9,609 nt of DNA from Methanoregula sp. (GTDB lineage: Archaea; Halobacteriota; Methanomicrobia; Methanomicrobiales; Methanospirillaceae): contig JAPKXT010000168.1 of NCBI GenBank assembly GCA_026394695.1, positions 1-9,609 on the forward strand. The letters are read 5' to 3'. Positions 1 to 9,600 of this stretch are shown here, one piece after another. Under the pieces are notes generated by a model. That model was given only the letters and a program-made list of their open reading frames with translations, ran no database searches and had not been told where the DNA came from. How positions within the stretch are numbered: position 1 is the stretch's first letter; each line of letters opens with the position of its first letter. The translations under genes were made by a program, and so were the position numbers.

Positions 1-653
1 AACCATGCTGAAGCACATGACTGATCGTAAGCGAGCACCTTTTCAAAACAGGTGATCGCTTCAGCAGGATTCCCGAGTTCGATGTAGGTCTTGCCCTTCC
101 GGTACCAGGCAGTAGTGTTATCCGGTGCAAGCGCAATTGCCTTCTCAAATGCCTCGAGAGCTTCTGGGAAACGCACCAGTTCAAAAAGGACACTTCCTTT
201 AAGAAGCCAGACTTCAGCATGAGTATTTTCAAGATTCAGTGAGGATTCGAGCGCCGGAAGGGCTTCATCAAACCTTTTAAGATAGGTCAGGACAATGCCT
301 TGGTTAAACCAGCCATCATACTTTCCCGGATCGAGGTTGAGAGCCGCACTGAATGCTAAAAGTGATTCCTCATAGCGTTTTATGGTTTTAAGTACCAGCC
401 CTTTCTGGAAATATGCAGGTGCACAGGATGCATCAACAGCGAGTGCCCGGTCGAATGCTGCAATTGCATCCTTATTTTTGGAGAGACGGCTGAGTGCGAG
501 TCCTTTGTCAAAGAATGCATTGACAAACTTCGGGTCGAGTGTCGTAGCCTGTTCAAAAGTATTGACAGCTTCTGTATCCTTACCCAGTTTTGTGAGGGCC
601 ACACCTTTGTCATAATAGGCGTTTACGGGTAAGGGCCTCCAAAGCCGGCTCAT
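1..653 (-). CDS. TPR continuation in a shifted frame, 3'-partial (broken tail of the giant gene, or small separate ORF)
   Basis: Reading leftward from 626 in the frame +1 to the giant ORF gives V-N-A-Y-Y-D-K-G and then six complete 34-residue TPR units, starting at 620, 518, 416, 314, 212 and 110, plus the first residues of a seventh. The frame has no stop before the left edge. Consensus residues (K-G, E-A, A-F, D-P) are well kept, so this is coding-quality sequence. The frame first offers an ATG at 651-653, overlapping the end of the giant ORF by 44 nt. The first ten codons from that ATG (MSRLWRPLPV) are just the giant gene's TPR helix read out of frame, and no purine-rich ribosome binding site precedes it. 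The likeliest reading is that this is the C-terminal part of the same protein, separated by a 26-bp deletion. A separately translated short TPR protein is possible but less supported. The two units at 212-9 nearly duplicate those at 900-697 of the giant ORF. Confidence 0.6.
   Translation of the reverse strand, partial: MSRLWRPLPVNAYYDKGVALTKLGKDTEAVNTFEQATTLDPKFVNAFFDKGLALSRLSKNKDAIAAFDRALAVDASCAPAYFQKGLVLKTIKRYEESLLAFSAALNLDPGKYDGWFNQGIVLTYLKRFDEALPALESSLNLENTHAEVWLLKGSVLFELVRFPEALEAFEKAIALAPDNTTAWYRKGKTYIELGNPAEAITCFEKVLAYDQSCASAW
3..248 (-). repeat. Long direct repeat, copy 2 (inside shifted-frame segment)
   Basis: This is the partner of 691-936 at an offset of 688 bp. It encodes ESSLNLENTHAE, then VWLLKGSVLFELVRFPEAL and AWYRKGKTYIELGNPAEA, nearly the same as in the upstream copy. 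Differences cluster at the left end (3-154, 17 mismatches); the right end is almost identical. This uneven pattern is what partial gene conversion between the copies would leave. The repeat may continue past the left edge. Confidence 0.93.
610..653 (-). other. Frame-break site: probable 26-bp deletion within one TPR unit
   Basis: Unit 88 begins at 696 and follows the pattern through residue 23 (…EPALEALT, ending at 628). The frame then runs R-K-R-L-L-stop. The next well-formed unit resumes at V-N (626-621) in the +1 frame. If joined directly, the unit is 25 residues rather than 34. Exactly 9 codons minus 1 nt, or 26 bp, are missing from the second TPR helix (expected pattern R-A-L-E-x-D-P-x-x). 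The distance between the duplicated segments on either side (688 bp = 7 x 102 - 26) independently gives the same number. Either a real deletion or an assembly/consensus error would produce this. Confidence 0.75.
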
Positions 654-3600
654 ACTGGTTGAGAGAAAGCAGCGTACTGCCTTTCCGTAGCCATGCTGAC
701 GCACATGCCCGATCGTAAGAGAGCACTTTTTCAAAACAGGTGATCGCTTCAGCGGGATTCCCGAGCTCGATGTATGTCTTGCCCCTCCGGTACCAGGCAG
801 TAGTGTTGTCTGGTGCGAGTGTAATAGTCTTCTCAAATGCCGCGAGAGCTTCTGGGAAACGCACCAGTTCAAAAAGCACACTTCCTTTAAGAAGCCAGAC
901 TTCAGCATGAGTATTTTCAAGATTCAGTGAGGATTCAAGTGTCGCAAGCGCCTCTTTAAACCGGTGGAGTCTTACAAAAGCCAGTGCCCGCTGGTACAGG
1001 ACACTGGTGCTATCCGGGGTCAATTCCAGCATCCTGTCAAAAGCTAGGAGGGCTTTTTCGTATTTCTTGAGGTTGACATACGAGAGACCTGACTGGTATA
1101 TTGCATCAATGATTGAAGAGTTGCAGGTTAGCGCCTGGTTGAATGACCGGATTGCCTTTTCATACTTCCCCATCTCGTTTAACACGAGTCCTTTATGGTA
1201 GTGGGCAAGGGCGTGTTCCGGAACATATTCCAAAGTATAATCAAACGCTTTCTGGGCATCCGGATACCTGCCGATACGGAAAAGTGAAAGCCCTTTGTTG
1301 AACGCAGCATCAGCATGAGCAGGATCAAGTGCCAGCGCCTGATCATAGGAAATCACTGCGTCCTGGTCGTTCCCGAGCACAGAGAGTGCCAGACCCCTGC
1401 CAAATGCCGCATGAGCGTCATGAGGGTTTATCTGGAGTGTTTTATCAAATGCTGCAACAGCCTCACTGAATTTTTCGAGCCGGAAAAGTGTTTCACCTTT
1501 TGCTAACCAGGCAGCGGCATCGTCAGGCATGAGTCCGAGCGAACGGTCCAAGGAGATAAGAGCGTCATTATCCCGTCCGGCTGCCATGAGCGAGCACCCA
1601 TGGTGGTAGTGGAGAACTGCACTCGCCATACCGAGATTAAGTGCCAGGTCAAAGGCTGCCACGGCCTCGTCATAACGTCCGAGGTGTGCCAGCGCCCGTC
1701 CTTTTTTATAGGCTGCATCCTGCATGCCAGGAGTGAGTTCAAGGGCGCGGTCAAAGGAAAGGACCGATTCCTCAAAGCGGTTCAGGCTGCACAAAACACC
1801 TGCTCTGGCATACCACGCGACAGCACAGGAAGGATCGAGCAGAAGTGCTCGTTCAAATGCATCCAAGGCATCGTCATAGAGTGACCTCTGTGCGCACCCG
1901 GTTCCCAGATAATACAGGGCAGCCACATTCTTTTCATCAAGGGAAATTACCTTTTCAAAGCTTGAGATCGCTTCTTCAAATCGCTTGAGACGCAGGAGGG
2001 CTTTACCGCGATGGAACAGGCTGAAAAGATCCTGGGGTTTACGCTTTTGTGATTTCTTGAATGACTCAACCGCTTCCTTATAACGGTCCAGCTTATAGAG
2101 GCAATACCCTTTACAGGCAAGGAGCTCGGGGTTTGCCGTATCATTTTCCAGCGCCCGGTCCAGTGCAATAACTGCATCTTCGTACCGGGTCAGTTTTGCA
2201 AGTGCGACCCCCCTTCCCCAGTGTGCCCGGGCATTTTCCGCATCAAGGGCAAGGGTAGCATCAAATTCATTGATCGCATCTTCATGGCGATTAATCTTCG
2301 AGAGTGTCTCGGCCTTTACCAGGTGCAGGACCGCATCCGTTGAATCAATTTCCAGTGCACGATCGAATGATGCTATGGCATCTTCATATCTTCCAAGTTT
2401 AAAGAGTACCAGTCCCTTTTCTGCATGTACTCGGGTGTGACTGATACCACTCTCAATACACTGGTTAAAGGCTTCAAGAGCAGGTTCCGGTTTTTTCAGG
2501 AAAGAAAGAGCGAGTCCTTTCTCAAAAAGGATCTCTCCTGCATCAGGTTTGAGGGTAAGAAGCGCATTAAAAGCTTCAAGTGCCGGCTCATACTTTTTAA
2601 GGCTGACATATGCTCTTCCCATCCCGCTCCAGGCATCGATCCGGGAGGAATCTAGGGTAAGAGCCTGGCTGAATGCATCGATGGCATCAGGATATTGATG
2701 CGTGCGTACGAGTGCTACCGCCTTGTAATAAAATGCCCGTTCGCACCCGGGATCCATGGTATTAATACGGCTGTACGCAGCAATTGCATCTTCATCCAGA
2801 CCCTGTTTGTCAAATGCACGGGCCTGTCCGTAGAGTGCTGGCAGGTTATCGGGATTTGTAATAAGTACATGCCCGAATGCATCCGCTGCCTCATGGTAGA
2901 TTCCGAGTGTTGCAAGGGCTCTCCCTTTCTGGAGATAAGCATCAGTAAAATCAGGTACCAACCGGGTTGCCTGGTCAAAAGCTGTCGCAGCCTCAGGGAA
3001 TTTCTTACCTTTGGCAAGTGCAATCCCTTTATAATAAAATGCTTCCCCAAACTCCGGGTCGAGAGAAAGTGCCTGATCGAATGCACCAACCGCATCTTCG
3101 TAGTTGTCGAGGCTGATATGAGCCCTGCCTTTGTAAAACCAGGTATGTGGATTTTTCGCGTCAATCTCCAGTGACGCAGCATAGGCAATGACAGCTTCTT
3201 CAAAACGCTCGACTGCGAAAAGACAGAATCCCTTGATCAAATGAGCATTGGCAATTTTTGGCGATACTTCCAGTGTACGGGAAAGGGCGGTGATCGCATC
3301 GTTGAATTCACCCAGTTCGGCAAGGGAGAGTCCGTTATGGTACATTGCATCGGTATAACCGGGATTGATCTCCAGGGCCCGGGTAAATGCACGTACTGCA
3401 TCATTATGGTTACCGATGGCGGCGAGTGATAATCCCCTCTGGTAATGGGTTTCAGCTTTTAGGGGATCGATAAGACTCGCAGCTTCAAACGCGGCAATAG
3501 CCTCTTCATGGTTCTCCCGGTGTGCGAGTGCGATCCCTTTAAAGAAGAGCACTTCGGCATCGCCGGGAGTAATCTCCAGCGTGATGTTGTATGCCAGGAC

Positions 3601-6600
3601 GGCTTCATCATACATGCCGGCATGGGCAAGCGCCCTCCCTTTGTGGAAGAATGCAGGTGAGTAATTTGGTATTATTTCCAAAAGGCGGTCAAATGATGCA
3701 ACTGCTTCAAGATGCCTGCCAAGGTGGATTAATGCAAGCCCTTTATCGTAATGTGTCAGAGCATGGTTCGTATCGAGTTCAAGGGTCCGGTCAAAGGTAA
3801 TAACTGCCGCATCATAATGTCCAAGATCGGCAAGGGCTTTTCCTTTTTGGTAGAGTGCATCAGTGAAGCCAGGTTTGATCTGCAGAGCTCTCTCGCAGGA
3901 GGCAAGAGACTCTTCATTTTGTCCCAGGTCATGCAGTGCGATGGCTTTTTTGAGTGCAGCTTCAGCCATGCCCGGGTCCAGTTCCAGCGTACGGTCAAAT
4001 GCCTCAATAGAATCCTGGTAAATACCGAGAGCATACAGCGCAAGTCCTTTCTGGAAAAACCCGGGGGCAAACGCCGGAAGCAGGGAGAGTGCCCTGTCAA
4101 ACGTGGTAACTGCATCGGTGTACCTGCCAAGTTTTGACTGGGCAACACCACGGTTATATTGGGCAGCTGCAAGGTGAGGATCAATTTCCAGAGCATTATC
4201 AAATTCAACAATTGCCTCTTCAAACCGGGACAATTCCAAAAGGGCAATACCTTTGTGGAAATGGGCGTCGGCAAAATGTGTATTGCCCTCAAGCGCCCGG
4301 TCATATGCCTCAAGGGCATCTGACGCGTTCCCGAGATCAAAAAGAGCCCGGCCTTTCTGGTAATATGCAGGGTAATTTTTGGGATTATCCGCAATGATCT
4401 TATTAAAATCCTTAACCGCTTCTTTGAATTTGCCAAGAATATACAAGGCGACGCCTTTTTTCATTCGTGCCTCTGAATATTTTGGTTTTAACTGGAGGGT
4501 CTTTTCAAAAGCAAAGATTGCTTCATTGTAACGGTTCAGGCCCACATATGAACTGCCCTTGTGATAAAACGCAAGTGCATTGTCCGGATCATAGATAAGT
4601 GCCTTGTCAAACGCTTCCAGTGCCTCGTCGTAGCTCCCGAGTTTGGAAAGTGCCAGTCCCCGGTTGTAATGCCCCTGTGCATTACTCGTATCCTTTTCCA
4701 GGTTCTTATCGAACGATTCGATAGCCTCGGCATATTTTTCCAGCTTTAACAGAGCGATACCCTGGTGATAATATACTTCAGTGTATGCAGGTTCAATCTC
4801 CAGTGCCCGGCTGAAAGCAGCAAGCGCGTCCTGGTATTTTCCGCCATGGATCAAGGATTTTCCCTTGTTATACCATGCCGGCGCAAATGAAGGCAGGATT
4901 TCAATAGTCTTTTCGAATGCGATGATGGCATGGCGGTGATCTCCCTGCATGGCTAATGAAAGTCCCTTATGATATTGTGCATCACCATTCCGGGGATCAA
5001 TTTCAAGGAGTACCTCGAATGTATGAATCGATTCGTCGATCCTGTTCACTTTCTCCAGTGCAAGTCCTTTGTAATGGAATGCTTCGATACATCTCTGGTT
5101 GAGGGCTATTGCATTGTCAAACGAATCTATTGCATCCTGGTATCTCGCGAGGTCATAGAGGGCCTTTCCATTGCTGACCCACCCTCCGGCCTGGTCGGGA
5201 TCAATTTTTAAGGATTTGGTGTACGACGCGATTGCATCCTCGGTTCTCCCGAGTCCATACAGGGCATCGCCTTTTCTCATCCAGATGTCGCGAAGGGCAG
5301 GATTGATATCGAGAGCCCGGGTGTAAGCAACCACGGAATCCTGGATCCTGCCAAGATCATAGAGTGCATTGCCTTTCTTTACCCAGCCGTCTGCAAAATT
5401 TGCATTGATCTCGAGCGCTTTTGCATAGGCAAGGATAGCCTCCTGTTTTTTATTTTGAGAAAACAGTGCATCTCCTTTTTGCATCCAGATTTCGATAAGG
5501 GTAGGATTTAAAGAGAGGATCCGTTCATGCGTCTCGATGGCATCAGCGTACCGCCCAATCTTGATTAATGACTTTGCACGACAGATGAGTGCTTCAATCA
5601 GAGAGGGATTTGCAGACAGGCTCCTGTCCAGTAAGGGAATCGCCTCGTCATAATGGGACAATTCTGCATGGGCAATACCCTGGTACATGTAACTGTCCGA
5701 GAGGGACGGGTCCAGATCAGCTGCTTTCTCAAACGCAGTAATAGCTTCATTAAATTGTTTCAGCTGCAGGCAGGAAAGTCCCAGGTAATAATAATTTGAA
5801 GCATCAGAAGTGTCAAGTGCAATGGCACTGTTGAAGGCCTTCACTGCATCCCTGTACCGTTCCCGCGAGAAGAGGGCTACACCCTTGAAGTGATGCGCAG
5901 AGGTATTCGATGGATCCAGTAAAAGAGCCTTATCAAATGCCTTTATTGCATCATTATAGCGTTCCCGTCCGGCAAAAGCGACCCCTAAGAAGTAAAAGCC
6001 CAAGGCATTTTCCGGTTCTATGGCCAGAGATTTCTCAAATACCCTGATGGCGTCATCATACCGCTCGCGCTGGGTAAGGGCGATACCCTTCTGGTACAGA
6101 ATTTTTGGATTTTTGGGTGTTAGTTCAAGAGCCTGATCATAGGACACAACAGCTTCTAAGGGTTTTCCGAGGTGCATCAGGGCATTTCCCCGCTCAAAAA
6201 ATGCCCGCGCGCACCGGCGGTTGATCTCCAGGGTTTTGTCAAATGCCCGGACTGCCTCTTCAAATCGGTCCAGTGCCGACAGCCCTATACCCAGGTAACA
6301 CCAGGCTTTTACATCCCGTGGATGTTCCTGTACTAACCGGTCAAGGACCGACACTGCTTCTTCGAACTGGTAAAGCCTGATAAGCTCGATACTTTTTCGC
6401 CCGGCTGCTTCTGCAGATCCTGGATCTAACAACAGCGTCTGGTTGAATGCGGTTATCGCCTCTTCATGCAGCCCGAGGTTTGTGAGGGCAATACCTTTGT
6501 GCAGCCAGGATTTGATGCTTGCCGGGTCCTGTTCAAGCGCGTTTTCAAACGTATTGAGAGCTGCCTTATAGCGCAATAAGCGCAAAAGGCCGATACCTTT

Positions 6601-9600
6601 TCCATAGATCGCTTCGGTATAATTCGGGGAAAATTCGAGTACGCGATCAAAAGAATCTATTGCATCCTGGTACTTTTTGAGCTCCAGCAGGGTAGTTCCC
6701 CGGTGATAGATAGCAGGAGTACAGGCAGGATCGGTTTCAATTGCGTGATCGAATGCATCTATCGCCTCGGTATACTTCTTTTGCTGGAGGAGAGACAATC
6801 CTTTGTTGTAATATGCATCGGTAAAATCCGGTCTGGTTGCAAGAGCAATATCGAATGCTCTGATTGCATCATCAAACTGGTGAAGGAGAGCGAGAGCAAT
6901 TCCCTTCTGGTAATAGGTTTTGGCATCATCGGGTCTTAGTTCTAGCGCCCGATCAAAGGATGATATCGCATCCTGGTGCATACCAAGGCTGATGAGCGCA
7001 TTACCCTTGTTATAGAATGCAGGAGTGCACCGTGGGTTGATCGCAATTGTCTTATCAAATGCAAGAACTGCTTTCTCAGACTGCCCGAGCGCGGCAAGAG
7101 CCATACCCTTGTAACACCAGGCTAATGCATCCCCAGGACTTTCCTCAAGAGCGCTGCTGAAAACCACAACCGCTTCATCATTTCTTTCAAGCCTGACCAG
7201 GGCAATTCCTTTCCGGACTGCTGCGTCAATCTTTTTTGGGTCCAGTACCAGTGATTGATCAAAAGCTGCAATCGCCTCAGGGTATTGCTGTAACTGGAGA
7301 TACACGATTCCTGAATAATAATGCGAAGGTGCATGAGCGGGGTCAAGTGCCAGTGCCTGGTTGAATGTGGTGAGGACTTCATCGTAATGCCCCAGTTCGA
7401 TCAGGGCAATACCTTTGAAATAGTGGACTAAGGCATTTGAGGGATCGAGTGCAAGTGAATGGTCAAATGCAGTTATGGCCTCATCATACTGTTCCGATCC
7501 GGCATATGCCACACCAAGGTAATAATAGCCGTATGGATCTTCCGGCTCACGGGCAAGTGCCTGCTCAAATGTTTCAATCGCATCAACATACCGTTCCAGG
7601 CGGGAAAGGGCAACTCCTTTACCGGAGAGAATTTTTGGATTATCAGGGTCACTCTCCAAAGCCTGATCAAACAGGGCAATTGCTTCGGTCTGGTTTCCGA
7701 GATTTGAGGTGGCATTTGCCTTCTCATAGATGGCGCGAATGCAGTGGCTGTTGATCTCCAGTGTCTTATCAAAAGAACGTATTGCTTCTTCCAATCGTCC
7801 GGTAGCGGACTGGGCGATTCCCTTATAGTACCAGGCCACATCGTTGCCAGGTTGTTCTTCAAGAGCCCGGTTAAGGATTACTACAGCATCATCATACCGG
7901 CCAAGTGTTACAAGGACGATTCCTTTTTGTACTGCCGCCCCGGTATGTTTTGGGTTCAAAATGAGCACTTTGTCAAATGCAGCAATCGCTTCATCCGGCT
8001 TACCGAGATTGTTGAGGGTTAATCCTTTATGGAGCCAGCCTTCAATGAGCGCCGGGTTCTGTTCGATCGCATTGTCAAATGCAACCAGTGCTTCCTGGTA
8101 ACGTGAAAGTTGAAAGAGGGCTTTCCCCTTTGTGTACAACGCCCCGGTATTCTGGGAGAATACGGCAAGCACACTGTCAAAGCTGACCACTGCCTCGGCA
8201 TAGCGCCGGTTATGCATAAGGGCAGTTCCGCGCTGGTAGAGGACAAGGGTATTTGCCGGATCAATTTCAAGTGCCTGGTCAAATGCATGAACAGCATCAT
8301 CATATTTCCTGAGTTCAATCCATGCAAGTCCCAGGTTATAATAAGCGTTCACGTAGTTTGGATTGATCCTTATCGCGTGTTCAAACGCATCTGTTGCCTC
8401 TTCAAATTGTTCGAGTTTTGCAAGAGCGAGACCCTTATCAAAGTACGCCTGGGCATAGGAGGGTTTAATCCCGATGCTTTTATTAAAAGAATCGATGGCA
8501 TCGGTATATTTTCCGGTTTTTACCAGCAGGAGACCTTTCTGGTGATATGCCTGTGCATTTTCCCGGTTCTGCAGGAGTGTCTTGTCAAATTCCTGTATGG
8601 CTTCCTCGGTATTTCCCAGTTTTGCGAGTGCAAATCCCTTGTGATACAGCGCATCTGCAAATGACGGGCTGATTTGTAACGCCCGGTTATAGGATGTGAT
8701 GGCTTCGGCAAACCTGCCGAGGCTGGCATAAGCGATTCCTTCCTGGTACGCAGCCTCAGTACAACCAGAATCGAGGGAGAGTGCCTGGTCGAACGATTCA
8801 ATTGCTTCTCTATGCCTGCCAAGCCTGGTGAACGCGATGCCGCGGTAATAAAATGATGAAGGGTGTTCCTTTTTATTCAGCAGGGTCTGGGTGAATGCGG
8901 CAAGTGCATCCTCATACCGGCTTAGTTTGATACAGGAAATCCCTTTTTGGTACAACGCATCTGAATTTTCCGGCTCTAACGAGAGGACACGTTCGAAGTC
9001 CCGTGCAGCATCCCGGTAGTTGTCCAGGTGCGTGAATGCAATACCGCGGTTGTAATATGCTGTGGCATTTGCCGGGGTGATCTCAATGACTTTTGAGAAA
9101 GCAGATGCGGCATCGCTGTATTTCTGGATCGTATTTGATGCCAGCCCTTTGTACAGCCAGGCATCAGCGACAAGGGGGTTGATCTCAAGCGCCCTGTCAA
9201 GAGCGGCAATCGCATCTTCAAATCTTCCGATTTTGAATAAAGAAATTCCTTTTATCGCCCAGATATCGGCGTGGCCCGGTTCATGCTCAAGGAATTTGTC
9301 CGAAGCCTCGTCAGCCTGTTCATACCGTTCCTGTTTTGCAAGGATAAAACTACGGTAATACCAGACCCAGATATCGGTGGGGTCGATCTCGTACGCTTTG
9401 TTGAAGGCATTCAGGGCATCATCATATTTTCCGAGGTCATAGAAGGATATGCCCATGTTATAGAATGCCTTGGCATACCGGGGAACAATCCCGATGGCTT
9501 TATCGTATGCCACAATTGCTTCGTTATGCCGGCCGAGATCGGCAAGGGCAATTCCCTTGTTATAATAGACTTTTGCATGACGGGGATCAACGGTCAGCGC

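Larger units (their letters stand above)
628..9570 (-). repeat. 102-nt tandem coding array, 88 TPR units in unbroken register
   Basis: Counting from the right, unit n begins at 9570 - 102(n-1). Every unit, read one by one, is 34 residues, with no insertion or linker until the break near 627. Individual units are diverged (often about half identical or less at protein level), so this is an old array rather than a recent satellite. Off-consensus units include the one at 8857-8958 (LNKKEHPS in place of the usual D-P turn) and the one at 2023-2124 (a very basic end, KKSQKRKPQD). Both keep the 34-residue length. Confidence 0.93.

Noticed and set aside
610..653. Programmed +1 ribosomal frameshift joining the two TPR frames
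   Set aside because: A +1 slip at ACC-CGT would leave a 25-residue unit lacking most of the second helix, and no stimulatory element is evident. A 26-bp deletion explains both the frame and the missing residues.
610..653. Simple collapse of whole repeat units during assembly as the cause of the frame break
   Set aside because: Collapse between repeats would remove multiples of about 102 nt and keep the frame. The loss here is 26 nt. Other kinds of sequence error remain possible.
2695..3174. Plus-strand open frame of 159 codons (also similar ones at 8110-8664 and 3751-4137)
   Set aside because: They lie opposite the TPR array. Their Cys/Ile-rich, recurring motifs (such as KCLVKC-like strings) are the complement of repeated TPR codons. 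They are shadows of the repeat, not genes.
3756..4436. Minus-strand 226-codon open frame in another phase (also 2715-3203)
   Set aside because: It overlaps the in-register TPR frame entirely, its translation shows no domain, and it arises from the same repeated codon pattern.
9511..9513. GTG as the start codon of the giant ORF
   Set aside because: The frame stays open upstream to the window edge and the 32 codons before it encode normal TPR sequence, so the GTG is an internal Val in the second helix of a unit.
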